Assembly (NCBI GenBank): GCA_036346275.1
Contig: JAYEVK010000234.1
Location: forward strand, 186,001-250,000
Source: Otatea glauca
Lineage: Eukaryota > Streptophyta > Magnoliopsida > Poales > Poaceae
Direction of reading: 5' to 3'
Length of the DNA stretch: 64,000 nucleotides
Under the pieces are notes generated by a model, which worked only from the letters and a program-made list of their open reading frames with translations, made no database searches and was not told the origin of the DNA. Position 1 is the stretch's first letter; every line of letters begins with the position of its first letter. The translations under genes and the position numbers were made by a program. This document shows, one piece after another, positions 1-11,514 of the stretch.

Positions 1-959
1 AGCTGGATCATCTGCCTTAGAACTCGAGCCCTCCTCCACCTTGGCAACCGACCTCTCCTCCACCTTGGCAACTGAGTCCTCCTTTTACCAATGTATATAT
101 GTCACGCTGGCAATCATAGGGGTCTTAGAAGAGCAAATCCATAAAGAACTAGCCTTGAAAGGATCTGTCGAAGCCCCAAGGACCCTTGAAATTGACATTA
201 AGAAAGCCCTTGGTTCCCGACTCAGTCCTGGGCACTCTTGGAATGGCATTTCATGCTTTGCATGGATGGTATAAGCACAAGGCCAATAAGCCAAATGCTG
301 CTTCAAGTTTCATTATCAAATTCTTGGAGGCCTATTTCACCACGATGTGAGGTGCTTTCCTATGAACTTCGAGGACCAATTTCAACTCTTCAATGGAATA
401 GAGATCGAAATCTCAATCCTACAGTCTTGGACGTTGTAAGTATCTATTATCCTATGCCTACAGTCCATTACATTATTTATACGGATAAATGTGTACATTA
501 GCAATTGGTATATCGTCGACAAATACATGATCAAATTTGCAGTATGAAGATAGTAATCGGTCGAATTCCTGAACCTGGCTTGATTGTTGAGGAGACAATA
601 AGACAAAATGGAAACTTCGTTGTCGACTACATAACGTGAGGGTTGCAAGCTTAGGTCGACAAGGAGTACATACTTGCAGCAAACAATCAGAGGTGAGTGT
701 TTTATTCAGTATTTCATTCATAGATCAATGCTTCTATACACATTCTAAACCTAGGTGAGAATGTAGGTTCCATTGGATTGTCTTCATCATCGTACTAAGA
801 AATAATAAGGTTTACTACCTTGATTCCATGTTGAGGAGTAAGCACAACTTTCAACCTGTGCAAGATGTACTTAATTGGTAAACATGTTTTTTCCTTGTTG
901 ACTGCAATTGTCTTTCATCTATATGTCCATTACTTAAAAAGTGCTATTTTTGAATTAAT
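1..959. other. Unassigned repeat-like sequence left of the MULE
   Basis: No intact gene is visible. Short open stretches exist on the plus strand, but none exceeds 90 codons or resembles a family I recognise. A duplicated phrase (CTCCACCTTGGCAAC) occurs at 36-50 and 58-72. The stretch precedes a Ulp1-like remnant on the same strand and could be the decayed 5' part of that gene, but nothing in it proves this. Confidence 0.4.
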
Positions 960-1230
960 GTACATAGGGCTTTCAAGAATTACGTCGGCTGTGGAGGTAG
1001 ACACAAAAAGGAGCAGGGCAACAACCTACATGTGACGGACTTTCCGATACAATTAAACTACAATAACATATTTTAATTTATACTTTATCATAATGGCCCT
1101 CCAACTGAGGAATAAATATTGTATTTTTGCAGTGCTACAAGTAGTAGAAAGATCAATCATGTGGCTTCTACATGATACGCCACATGTATGATCTCATTGA
1201 TGCTCACCGACTGGATATACTTGAGGTATG
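960..1230 (+). pseudogene. Possible Ulp1-type (C48) cysteine peptidase remnant
   Basis: Two blocks read like the C-terminal end of a plant Ulp1/SENP-like peptidase. The block at about 966-1053 reads RAFKNYVGCGGRHKKEQ and then LHVTDFPIQ. The block at 1154-1225 reads QSCGFYMIRHMYDLI and HRLDILE and ends at a GT dinucleotide (gtatgc). In this family the catalytic Cys lies in a Cys-Gly-[FY]-[YF] context followed by hydrophobic residues, as seen here. The catalytic His/Asp region upstream is not convincing: near 510 an NWYIV-like string has no His. Ulp1-like genes are often carried by plant MULEs, so this is probably a transposon-borne copy. It is a fragment with no complete frame, and the assignment rests on about 60 residues read by eye. 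Confidence 0.35.
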
Positions 1231-1547
1231 CAATATATCCTAACTACATCAATTTGTCTACATTTCATTCCTCGCAATTAAAACACTTCAGTAACATCTA
1301 TTCTTGCTAGTGATAAGATGTGAAATTCTCCACGTCTACTTTTCGAGGAGAGCTCGCCATCTTTTTCTGTGTAATGCCATCCATCACAAAGGCAAGTTTA
1401 GGCACTCGGACAGTTATTAGGGACATTCATTCATGTAACTGTAGATTAATTGCTATGTGATTTTTTCCAACTGTAAATTGTTAATATTGTGTAAATGGTT
1501 ATACTTTGTCAAATGTGTTGCTATTTTGAAATGGCGACAGGGAGGCC

Positions 1548-1631
1548 ATAAGGCTTGAATTTTTTGTAAATCATACACGAAAAATCAAAAAGTAAAAAAA
1601 ATAATATGCCGAAAATAAATATTACAGAAGT
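1548..1631. repeat. Candidate left terminal inverted repeat of the MULE
   Basis: The segment runs from aggcttgaattttttg through taatatgccga to attacagaa. Its inverted partner, read from 33,729 back to 33,651, has gaggtggaattttttt, taatatgctga and attacaagaa in the same order and similar spacing. The match is interrupted by small indels and is A/T-rich, so an alignment with a composition-shuffled control is needed. Confidence 0.4.
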
Positions 1632-2066
1632 CAAAATGACGACAAAGTATTGTCACTAGTAAAAATAGCGACTTGATGATGTGAATGCCACGTAGGATGT
1701 TAGTTGTGAGTGTTATTGGTGATAAAACGATGTCGCCATTATGATTGGGGACAAAACTCTGTTGCTATTTTGAATGGCAACAAGGAGGCAGGCTGGAAGG
1801 GTGACTTTTTTATAGCGACATGGAGGGAAGGAGGGTATTTGTGTGTTGTATGTTTTATGTGGTAAAGCAAGTTGGATTGTGTTTGTCACATCCACTGATG
1901 TTGTTCTCGGAAGTGGTAAAGTCATTTTATGTTTAATGTTTGAAAACAACAAAATAAATGAAAGATATCATTTCATAATAAAGGGGGGTTTACATATGGC
2001 TCATATAGTTTTGTTCAGTGCCTATGTTCACGTTGGTACTTGAGATGGTACAAATGGCGAAATAGA
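1632..2066. repeat. MULE left subterminal region with repeated GCTATTTTGAATGGC motif
   Basis: Copies of a gttgctattttgaaatggcgaca-like phrase occur at about 1,518-1,540 and 1,758-1,785, with shorter variants (aaatagcgac, tatagcgacatgg, gatgtcgccatt) between. The same motif with its palindromic counterpart is reiterated at the other end of the nest (33,530-33,650). The copia insertion begins just to the right. No gene is seen here. Confidence 0.45.
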
Positions 2067-2071
2067 GCAAC

Positions 2072-4239
2072 TGAAAGATCGGAATGGCGATCAGAGGGGG
2101 GTGAATGATCCCAAAACAAATTTTCCCACCTCTTGGATAAATACCACCCAAACAAAGCACTACTGAAAAGAATAGAGACTAGAGAAAACAAAACGCAGTA
2201 AAAACTGTGTTCAGAAAACAGCACGGCTTCAAAAGCAAAATCAATGGGATTCTGAATCTAACGATCCAGTTACCACGCAACTTGGTAGATGTGATCCTTA
2301 GGATGTCAGGAACCTATTCCAACCATCGATTTGAAGAATCAACGTCAAAGTTCCGCCTTTTTTCGCTGAGAAGGAAAATCCACCAAGAACAAGCAAAAAG
2401 CAAATCTATGATATAGGCTTGCTCGTGAGATTATAATGATCAAGATAGAATTGAATGCCTTCTCACAAGTCACATCAAGCAAGAAATGATAAGAATAAAC
2501 ATCAAAACTCAATCAATCAATAATTCATCATTAAGGGACAAAAGATCGATTTCTTGCAGAACTTGAACCAAGATTGCCTAGAGGATTGGGATATGATCAG
2601 AGTGAAGATTCATCAAATCAATCTCTCATCCTTGGCAACAAGAACCACAATCAAGTAGAAGGATAGGAGGAAAATCCAACTTGCATAAGGTAAAAGCTAG
2701 AATGTAAATACTGAATTTAAATTGCATGAAGTAAAGACATAATGTAAGTGCAGAATTTAAATTCAGAATTGAGAGAAAGATCTTTGTAATTTCTGGATAG
2801 AAGTTTTACAAAGCCTCACAACATGTAGGCAAAGCTCATGAGAGCAACAACAATTTCTCTGAAAACTTCCACGGAGGGGAGGCTGCCCCTTCCGCTCTAT
2901 TTATAGTGTACTGGGATCAATTCCTACCCTTGGATGTCTTGCTTCAATCCTAAGCCAACTTCCAAAAGCCAGGATTTATTCGCACACTGTCACTCTCAAC
3001 CACTCTCAACTACTCTCAGGTACTCTCAGGTAAACCCGAAACCCACTACCATACAGGATTTTGCACATATTTCAAAGCAAGCTACACTTATCCACTACTC
3101 TATCTTCCAGAACTGCAACCCAACAGCTCTCCTTGATCCAAGTAGTGATAAGCTAGCTTCTCTACTGATCTCTTGTCTCTTGGGACTGCATCGACTTCAT
3201 CTCCGGCCATCTTCCGGCGAACATCCGACCAACTTGAACCTCCGACCATCCCATGCCTAGTTCCAGCCTCCCTTCGCCTCACCATGACCACCAAATGAAG
3301 TCCTACATCCACAAAGACAAGAAAAACCTTCTTGGTTCCACCATGGACCCAGCGCATCAATTCGATCATGAATTGGGGTTAGAACAGACCAAAACGGACC
3401 AAAACGCTTCATCCTGTTTTCAATACAGCAGTAATCTTCTCAATTTTTTATGATTTTTTATGTTGCTCAGATGAAACACATGTCAACATGAAAAAGTTGC
3501 GTTTCAAAATTCTCTACAACTTTCATGTAGAAACATAATTTGTTTGAGCACGGGAATACCTTTAAAAAGGCATATTACTGCACGCTGTCAAAACTGGTCC
3601 GCCGCAAACGTGAAATTCTCTGTTAACCTTCCCGATTTTCTATGATTTTTTATGTTGCTCAAATGACAAACTTGTCAACATACAAAAGATGCGTCTTGAA
3701 ATTCTCTACAACTTTCATGTATACCAAATAATTGTTTGAGCAAGGGAAGACCTTCAAAAATGCTAATTACTATCGGCTGTCAAAACCGGTCCGGCGTAAA
3801 CGTGAAACACACTGAGACTTGGTCCGGCGCGAAAAAATCAGTCCGGCGTAAATGGGAAACTCTCTGTTTCCCTCTTCCCTTGGTCCGGTGCAAAAGGAAA
3901 ACTATCTGTTTCTCATTTTCCTTGGTCCGGCGCAAAAGGAAAACTCTCTGTTTTCTCATTTCCCTTGGTCCGACGCAAACGTGAAGTCTATCCTAACTCG
4001 GTCCGGCGCAAAAGCAAATCATTTCTACCCCGGTTCGTCGCAAATGCAACTCATGCAACATTTGGTCCGACGCAAACATGAAACCGATTAAACTTGGTCT
4101 GGCATAACCTATCATGCCGGCACAAAAATACTTCCAACTTGAAATACATTTTAAATCCAAACTCAAATCTAAGCTATCCTAGATCACATAAAGTCAAATA
4201 CTCATCACAAACATGGATGGACCTCCACATGGTCCTTCA
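2072..4239 (-). repeat. Copia 3' LTR (left copy)
   Basis: This 2,168-bp LTR begins TGAAAG and ends CCTTCA. It is closely similar along its length to 11,900-14,027. Differences are scattered substitutions and a few length changes, including one extra GGTCCGGCGCAAA unit and a few bases near 3,550. The pair is otherwise nearly collinear, suggesting a fairly recent insertion. A TATA-like element (minus strand) lies at 2,895-2,906. The open frames within it, present in both LTRs, have no coding support. Confidence 0.93.
3775..4105. repeat. GGTCCGGCGCAAA minisatellite in the copia LTR
   Basis: Units of roughly 40 bp, each carrying GGTCCGGCGCAAA (variants ggtccgacgc, ggttcgtcgc, agtccggcg), are arrayed head to tail. 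The corresponding array in the other LTR is at about 13,605-13,880 and lacks one unit (the one with gtgaagtctatcctaactc). The variation explains part of the 40-bp length difference between the LTRs. Confidence 0.8.
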
Positions 4240-4240
4240 A

Positions 4241-4251
4241 TCTCCCCCTTG
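4241..4251 (-). other. Copia polypurine tract
   Basis: The minus strand reads aagggggaga directly before the 3' LTR. This is the expected plus-strand priming site and fixes the element's orientation. Confidence 0.8.
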
Positions 4252-6233
4252 ATGAGTATATGGAGAAACCACACAAAAGGCATAAATTTGAGTTTGAGTA
4301 AGAGAAGAAGAAAGCAATTTGATTGCAAAACCACACATGGTCCAGAAAGAATAGACTGAGAACATGACCAAGTTGGTAAGACATATTTTAGAGCTAAATC
4401 AAGGAGAGAGCAAGTTTTCCACAAAAAGCTCTAAAATCCAATCATAAGTGTCAAATGTGATTATATGATTATGATCCATAAGAATTAGCAAAATTTTACA
4501 AAGATCATAAAAACCAAATAAGCTTTCACATTTTTAATGATGCCTTTTCTACGTTTTCTCCCCCTTTTGTCAATATAGGCATCAAAATGGAATTTTCTTC
4601 CCTCTTTTTATGTATGCATGAAATGCAACCTAAGGGAGCTTTGAAGATTATCCAAATGATCATAATGACAAGATATGACACCAAGTTTATCAATTTCAGA
4701 TTAAACTAGTATAAGACATTTCCAAGGGCAAAAACCAAATTTTGCTCATAAGCTTAGTTTTGAAAAAGTTTTATTTTTAGCAAGATTTGACAAGTGCAAA
4801 ACTTAGCAAAGTTTCAAAGCTAGAAGCAAAACCACTCAAGGATCAAATGGAAAACCTAGAGTTCAACCTGCTCAACACTTTAGGGAATTTTGAAGTGCAT
4901 ATAAGGTCCATCGAGTTCATTTTTCTATTTATGCAAATTTTATTTAAGACTTTGAAAAACACAGCGGGGTGCAAATGTTTAACATTATTTGCATTCTTTA
5001 CCCACTTATGTGTTTGATATTTGCATTTTTTTTATTGATTGACTCAAGTCATTTTCGATCATCTCAAGAGTAACTCTTAAGAGAATGATCTTGTTCATAC
5101 ACAATATATTCCAAGTTCATCCCAAATGCAATAGGAAGCAGTCTCGTGAATATAAAGTGTTGAGATCAATTTTGCACAAAAGAGTCAAATTTTTCTTGAT
5201 TTCAATTTAGCACATATGAGCAATTCTGAAGGACTCAAATATGGATCAACCAAATTTCACCCAAGTTGCTATAGGGACTCTAGAGAAATCCAAAATTTCA
5301 TAATTCATGGTAAAAGCCCCTAGAGAAGAAACTTAGTAAGTAAAAGCAATATGTTTCATCAAGTTTTCATTTAAAGATTTCAAGTTTTTCAGATTTTAAT
5401 TAAGTTTAGCATGATAAATGAACTTGGACATATCTAAGCTAGTGATTTTCTTCAAAAGATATAGCATGATGTATTTCATGAAGATTGAGTCAATTGTATA
5501 ATAGACAAAGCTCATAAAACAGAAAATACAGTCTAAATGCAATGCATGAACAGATTCTCAAACTCCCCCTCAACAAATGAATCAATTTTAAGCTCAAATC
5601 TGGTTAAAGTTGAGTTATTATCAAGATTAGGCATAAAGAAAACCCAAATGAACTCAAAAGCAACCAAAAAAACAAAATGAGGAGAAGAAGTCGAGAAAAC
5701 TGCAAATTGGGTGGCTATTGAGCATAGAAAAGATAGAAGAGACTCACTACGGCTCAGACTCGCTCTTATCTTCCCCAGTGACTAACATAGAGAAGCTGAC
5801 TCTAGATCCCAACTAGGGAGTGCACACAGACCCTGTCTACCTAGGAGGCCCAACACCTGCTAGACTTATAAGACTAAGGGAACTTAACCTAGAGAGAAGA
5901 GATAACAGCTAATCACGCATGATAGCAACCTAAAGCACAAGATAAGAGGTCAATGCAAGGCATGCCAGAAATCTAAGTGAGTGAACCCAACTCAAGAAAA
6001 TAAACCCAAGATCACCCAGAAGAAACACAAAGAAAAGAAAAGCTGGAAGAGAACATATTATACATAATATACAAACCAGCTCCCCCTCACGATAGGCCAT
6101 AAGGGCTCACGACTCCAAGCTCACTCCTCAAGGCAACAAATCTGGAGCTATCCAAAGGCTTGGTGAAGATATCGGCTAACTGGAGGTCACTCTCTACAAA
6201 CTGAAGCGCGATATCCCCCTTCTCCACATGGTC
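4252..6233 (-). other. Copia non-coding spacer between RNase H and 3' LTR
   Basis: About 2 kb of A/T-rich sequence lies between the end of the pol frame and the polypurine tract. No open frame longer than about 75 codons is seen and none is recognisable. Additional polypurine-tract-like strings (minus strand gagggggag) occur at about 5,562-5,572 and 6,080-6,090. SIRE-type elements often carry an envelope-like frame at this place; I see no intact one here. Confidence 0.65.
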
Positions 6234-7455
6234 TCAAAGGAAGTGATATCTAATATCAATGTGCTTGGTCCGGGAATGTTGCACTGGGTTTTTAGCAATG
6301 CAAATAGCAGAAGTGTTGTCACAGAAAAGTGGCACACTCTCTATCTCTAACCCAAAGTCCCGCAAGGTCGATCTCATCCAGAGCACTGCTACAAGAACTA
6401 GCTGCGAGAACATACTCGGCCTCGGTGGATGTGCAACTCTGGTTGCTTCTAGACGACCAAGAAACAAGAGAAGTACCAATGAATTGGCAAGTGCTAGAAG
6501 TGCTCTTCCTATCTATCCTACAGCCAGCAAAGTCGACATCGGAAAAGGCTCTAACAGACATACAAGAAGAGAAAGAGTACCAAATACCATAATCAGTGGT
6601 AGCACGAAGGTACCTGAAGATGCGCTTCACCGCCTAGCAGTGAGAGACGCGAGGAGAAGCCTGAAATTGAGTGCACAGACACACAACGAAATGTATGTCC
6701 GGCCTCGAAGCAGCGAGGTACAAGAGGAAGCCAATCATGCTCCGAAACTCCTTTTGATCAGTAGGCTCACCATCCTCATCCGGCTCGAGGACAGCAGTGG
6801 TAGCCATAGGAGTCATCACCGGCTTCTCGTTAGACATATCGAAACGTCTCAGGAGGTAACGGGTATACTTGCCTTGATGCAAGAAAGTACCCTCCCGAGT
6901 CTGCTTGATTTGGAAGCGAGAAAGTAGCTTAACTCGCCCATCATACTCATCTCAAACTCTGTGCTCATCACCTCAGAAAACTGAGACACAAGCGAATGAG
7001 ATTAGCCACCAAAAATGATATCGTCCACATAAATCTGGACGAGAAGAAAATGCGACTCATGGTGTCTGATGAACAGAGTCTTGTCTACTACGCCCATTTT
7101 GAAGTCATGGCTAAGAAAATAAGACTTGATCCTCTCATACCATGCTCTAGGGGCTTACTTGAGTCCATACAAAGCTTTGGAAAGCTTGTATACATGACTC
7201 GGAAACTTGAGGTTCTCAAATCCTGGAGGTTGTTTGATATAAACCTCTTCCTCAATATAGCCATTGAGGAATGCACTCTTGACATCCATTTGATAGAGCT
7301 TGAAGCCCCGGGAAGTAGAGAATGCAAGCAGGATCCTGATAGCCTCTAGTCTAGCTACAGGGGTAAAGGTCTCCTCAAAGTCAAGACCCTCAACCTGAGA
7401 AAAGCCCTATGCAACTAGCCTAGCCTTGTTGCGAATGACAACCCTATCCTCACTC
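6234..7455 (-). pseudogene. Copia reverse transcriptase (C-terminal part) and RNase H, broken
   Basis: The minus strand encodes the RVT_2-type reverse transcriptase and the copia RNase H. Visible landmarks are YVDDIIFGG at about 7,006-7,032 (the metal-binding YVDD box), followed directly by an in-frame stop. Then comes a block at 6,634-6,882 (HQGKYTRYLLRRFDM) and the RNase H region at 6,319-6,630 (FSDVDFAGC, CTSTEAEYVLA). A frame change near 6,400 leads to CDNTSAICIAKNP at 6,234-6,479. In live elements these form one frame; here several shifts and at least one stop separate them. The 222-codon plus-strand frame opposite (6,259-6,927) is an antisense shadow. Confidence 0.9.
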
Positions 7456-7820
7456 TACTTGTTTTTGAACACCCACTTTGTCCCAATGACATTATGACCA
7501 GATGGATGTTCTATAAGCTGCCAGACTTTGTTCCTCTCGAAGTTTTCAAGTTCCTCATGCATAGCATTAGTCCAAGACTCGTCAGATAATGCATGAGTCA
7601 CATCCTTCGGCTCAAATGAGGCAACAAAGGCAGAGTGAAGGCAGAAACTGGACAAACCTGATTTTGAGCGAGTGACTCGCTCAAACAGATCGTCGATGAT
7701 CTGATCAGGTGGATGAGAACACTGAATATGATGAGGAGGTCCAGAAGCAAAAGTGGCCTCTACCTCATGCACAAAAGAGGTAGGAGCAGAGCCACTAGCT
7801 GCATGAGAGTCAGAAGGCAA
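7455..7820 (-). pseudogene. Copia polyprotein: linker and start of reverse transcriptase
   Basis: A 121-residue frame ends in the conserved entry to the RVT_2 domain (WTNAMHEELENFERNKVWQL followed by IGTKWVFKNK). A stop at about 7,455 separates it from the palm region downstream, where further RT sequence continues in other frames through 7,330-7,100 (QMDVKSAFLNG and LYGLKQAPRAWYE are readable on the minus strand). The preceding low-complexity part is the usual variable linker after integrase. The broken frame implies no full-length pol. Confidence 0.85.
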
Positions 7821-8036
7821 GGGTTGGCCTTCCTGGAATACAGAAATGGAAACAGGAGGTAACTCAGGTGTAGAGGGGATTGGATCAAGTAGAACACCAT
7901 CATCTCCATCATCCTCATCCTCTACAAAGATGGTCTCGGAGGAAGAAGAAGAGCCTGAAATGTCAGGTCTAGCTCCTGGTCTAGCCTCATCAAAGGTTAC
8001 TTCACAGGCCTCTATGATCCTATGCGCATCGTAACT

Positions 8037-8927
8037 CTAGACCCTATAGCTACGAGAAGAAGTCGAATAACCCAGAAAGATACCATCAAAAGAACGAGAC
8101 TCAAACTTGTCTAGGTTACCAGACTTCAAAATAAAACACTTGCAACCAAACACACGAAAATGAGAAACACTGGGCTTTTGCCCATACCTCAACTCATAAG
8201 AAGTGTGGTGTAAATGTGCTCTCAAGAATACATGATTAGAAACATGGCCAGCAGTAGCTATAGCCTCAGCCCAAAACTTCCTAGGAGTACTGTACTCGTC
8301 TAGCATCGTCCTGGCCATCTCTACCAAGGTCCTGTTCTTTCTTTCCACTACGCCATTTTGCTGAGGGACGCAAGGAGAGGAGAATTGATGCTCTAAACCA
8401 GACTCCACACATAAACTCTTAAAATAGGAGTTCTTGAACTCCGTGCCATTGTCACTGCATATAGCTCGTAGGGCACTAGGAAGCTCAAAAGACAACCTAT
8501 GAACCAAACCCCTAAAATGGGTAAAAGTCTCATCCTTCGAGGACATGAAAAACACCCAAGAGTACCTCGAAAAATCATCAATAATGACAAGAACATACCA
8601 CTTCTCACCCATTGACTGCACTCTAGCTGAACCAACAGTGTCCATATATAAAAGCTGTTCTGGTGCATCAGTCATCACAACAGTGACTTGGGGATGAGAA
8701 GCAACAACCATCTTGCCATATCGGCAAGGAGAGCAAACTAAGTCTTTGACCATTTTGAGTTTAGGAAAACCACGAATGAGGTCGTGACTGCTAACTCGGG
8801 TCAAATGATCAAATCCAATGTGACCAAGTCTCCTATGCCAGAAGGAGAGATCACGGGACTCTGAAGCAATCAAACAACGAAGAGAGTCTCCAGAAGAAGC
8901 AGAAAAATCAGCACGAAAGACTCCCAT
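8037..8927 (-). pseudogene. Copia integrase (GAG-pre-integrase plus rve core)
   Basis: This 296-residue frame is the best preserved pol segment. The N-terminal zinc-binding part shows HRRLGHIG followed by CSPC. The catalytic core shows the three acidic positions in order: Asp in YMDTVG, Asp in CSDNGTEFKN and Glu in NGVVERKNRT, about 35 residues apart for the last two. The C-terminal part (FRVFGCKCFI, GIFLGYS) is the usual copia extension. The protein would insert element cDNA into nuclear DNA. The frame is closed at both ends by stops, so it is no longer fused to protease or RT. An internal 91-codon frame at 8,393-8,668 is a shadow. Confidence 0.92.
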
Positions 8928-9516
8928 ATCTATAAATCCCGCAAACTAACCCTCCTGAAGAATCGAGGATTCTACAGGCGCTACTCTTGAAACTCACCTT
9001 GAAAGAGTCATCAATAAGCTGAGAAACAGAAAGTAAATTGTATTGCAGCTTACTCACTAAGGCAACATCTTTAAGAATGAAATTGTTATTAATGCAGATG
9101 GTACCTTTAGCAATGACGCTACCTGAAGAAGCATCTCCAAAAGTGATCAACTCATCACTGGGAGCTCGGACTAGGAGAAGACTGGACTCGAGTGTCTCTC
9201 TAACGTTTAACCCTAACACGATCAGTAGCAACTCTAGTAGATGATCTAGGAGCTGGAACTGGGTTAGCCCGCTGTGGTGCAAAGGCCAGACCACCCTAGT
9301 GAGGCAGCCTAAAACTCCTACTAGAAAACACCTCACGCCGCTGATATCTACCTCGATGGGAAAAACGAGGAATATCAAGAGGACGGCAGAAAGACTGACC
9401 ACGAGCGGCTCCAGAACTAAAACTAGAAGAAACAGCATGAAAACCGAGTCCTGGACGCTGCCCAAAAATAGGCGACTCTCTAACTTGTCTAGAAGCAATG
9501 TGTGACTTAGGAGCAC
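8908..9516 (-). pseudogene. Copia protease region (C-terminal half recognisable)
   Basis: The distal half of this frame (LITFGDASSGSVIAKGTI, ILKDVALVSKLQYNLLSVSQ) is the conserved C-terminal part of copia aspartic protease, leading into the pre-integrase segment. The upstream half reads as hydrophobic low-meaning sequence. I do not find the Asp-Ser-Gly catalytic motif in any minus-strand frame just before LITFGD, so the active-site segment is either deleted or frame-scrambled. The frame overlaps the integrase frame by 20 nt in another phase. Confidence 0.7.
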
Positions 9517-10486
9517 TCAGAGTCTGGGGATGATCCTGAATACCCCTAAGAGCAGCAACACGCTCACGCTGAGTGTTCTTGGCACGCCTGAAACAGAAAT
9601 CTACTAGGTGACCATCCTTCTTACAGAAGATGCATGTGTACTTCGCCTTGCTAGAGGCAGAAGCAACAGGAGTAACAACCTTCTGATCAGAAATCTCATA
9701 GACAACCCCAGCAGACCTAAACATAGTGGTACTCACTCTGGGAGCTACCACTATCTCACCACTCTTGGAGCCGCGCACAATTGTAGGAGGATGCGCCCGA
9801 GCATGCTCCAAGGAGTCAAATCCTAGACCCTGATTAAATCTGCTAATCTTGGATTGGTCTAGAATAAGATTGAGTTTCTTCTTGCCTCCAACAAACTTCT
9901 CAGGAGTGCTCATGAGATACTCACACTCCCGAAAGAAAGAGGCACATAAAGAACAGGGAAGAGAGGAAGAAGAACCAGAAAGGGAAACTCTCTCAGCACG
10001 TGCATTTTTCTCCCTCAGCACGGCTGCCTCAATCTTGAGGGCCTCACAAGAAATGCACGACGCATTTTTAATCCTATGGACTTGGTCTTCTAACTTCTTC
10101 CTAAGTTCGACATGGATTTTATCCAAGTCCCCCTCAATCACATTACATCGCAAGCAACTTTCTTGTGACTTATCTAGTAAGTCCTTAGCAAGTTTAGCAC
10201 ACTTGACATTTAGTGATTCATTGTCAAGTTTTAGTTGCCTACAGCCCTCACATGAGCTGACTTGGTCCTTAGAAGCATGTATTTCAAGTTCATCATTTCT
10301 ATAAGAAAGCTTCCTAAGGTGATCGCTCATGGCATTAATTTCAGCAAGCAATTTAGGGCAATTAGAGCATGATGGAGTAGAGTGAGCATGAAGAAAACTA
10401 GCATCTAGTGCAATAGCATCAACAGAATCATCGCTAGCATTCTTCAATCTAAGACTATCTAATTCAGATAACACACTATCATGCAT
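9296..10486 (-). pseudogene. Copia gag, coiled-coil part with second CCHC knuckle
   Basis: This 396-residue frame has a long charged, heptad-like region (about residues 1-190, several CxxC pairs such as CSNCPKLL and CEGCRQLKL). A zinc knuckle CIFCKKDGHLVDFC (C-x2-C-x4-H-x4-C) follows about 75% along, and then an Arg/Ser-rich tail. A gag with such a coiled coil and a second knuckle is typical of SIRE/Maximus copia elements. It would package element RNA in virus-like particles. It is separated from the N-terminal gag by stops. Confidence 0.8.
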
Positions 10487-10578
10487 AGTCCTTAGTTCTC
10501 CAACTCCACAAGAAGTGCATCACACAAAGAACAGTCATCAGTGACTCGAGAGGGAGAAGATCTAAGAGAAGCTAACTC

Positions 10579-11082
10579 TCAAGTCAAGATATCTACTTCC
10601 TTCTCTAGCTCCACACACCTAGCTCTAGCTCTAGATTGAAATTTTCCTAATTTGTAGAAAGCTTCATTGAGCTGATCAAAGGAGGGTACCTCGTCCGAGT
10701 CGCTGTAGAGCTCGGAGTCGCTGATGCCGTTGGCGTCGGCCATGAAGCACATGCCGGAAAAGTCATCGCCGCTCTTCTTCTCTTGCGGTTCATCCTCGCC
10801 CTCGTCACTCCATGTCTCTGTGTCAGAGAGATTGATATCGTCAAACGCGGAGAGGACGCGGTGGAAGAGCTTCTTGTTCTTGGAGAAGTTGCGGTACTTC
10901 TTCTCATGCGCCGACTCTCGAACTAGAGGCTTCTTGTTGCGGTTCTTGTCGATGTAGTCGTTCTTTGCCGAACCGCCGGTGTCATTCTTTGCCTTCTCCA
11001 GTTTGAGGCAATTGGCCCGAATGTGGTTGGGGCCACCACACTCGAAGCAAGTGATCATGCCACCTCTCTTCCTCTCTCTCAC
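10579..11082 (-). pseudogene. Copia gag, first CCHC knuckle segment
   Basis: This 167-residue frame begins with a zinc knuckle CFECGGPNHIRANC (C-x2-C-x4-H-x4-C), the nucleic-acid-binding part of gag. A Lys-rich stretch and an acidic region with many Ser/Asp follow. It is in the same phase as the N-terminal gag frame at 11,515-11,844, but stops between 11,083 and 11,514 interrupt continuity. Confidence 0.82.
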
Positions 11083-11514
11083 CCTCCGGTTGCGAGCAAG
11101 AAGAGAAAACTCAATTTATGGAAATTTTTCCAGTTGGTCATCGCTTAGCTCGCAAAGGGCGGAAAGAGAGAAACCAGCAGAAAGATCAAGGGAAGATCCA
11201 GTGGGATTAGTGACTAAGGCCATCGACTGAGATTTCGTCTTGCGAGAGACGACGTCGATCTAATGAGTCTTGAGACGGGAGTAAAGCCCATCAAGAGTCA
11301 AGGTCGACAAGCCGGTAGTGTCCTTGATGGTCACTTTCATTTCCCAAACTCGAAGATCGAGTGCGGTCAAGAAATGTCGAGCATTATCCAAGTCAGTGTA
11401 TATGTAACCGACTGCTCGGAGGTCGCTCAAAATCTTCGTAAACCAACCAAAGCACTCGTCATGACTCTCACCAGCGTGTTGTTCAAACTTGTTGAACTCA
11501 CGCTTGAACTAGTC

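Noticed and set aside
1640..1690. cactagtaaaaatagcgac as a CACTA transposon end
   Set aside because: No matching inverted TAGTG end with a 3-bp duplication was found, and the MULE interpretation accounts for the neighbouring motifs.
2934..3260. 108-codon frame found again at 12,763-13,089
   Set aside because: It is duplicated only because it is part of the two copia LTRs; it is in the untranslated LTR and has no coding signature.
6259..6927. 222-codon plus-strand frame, the longest on that strand in the left third
   Set aside because: It lies exactly opposite copia RT/RNase H coding sequence and its translation matches no family I recognise; an antisense shadow.
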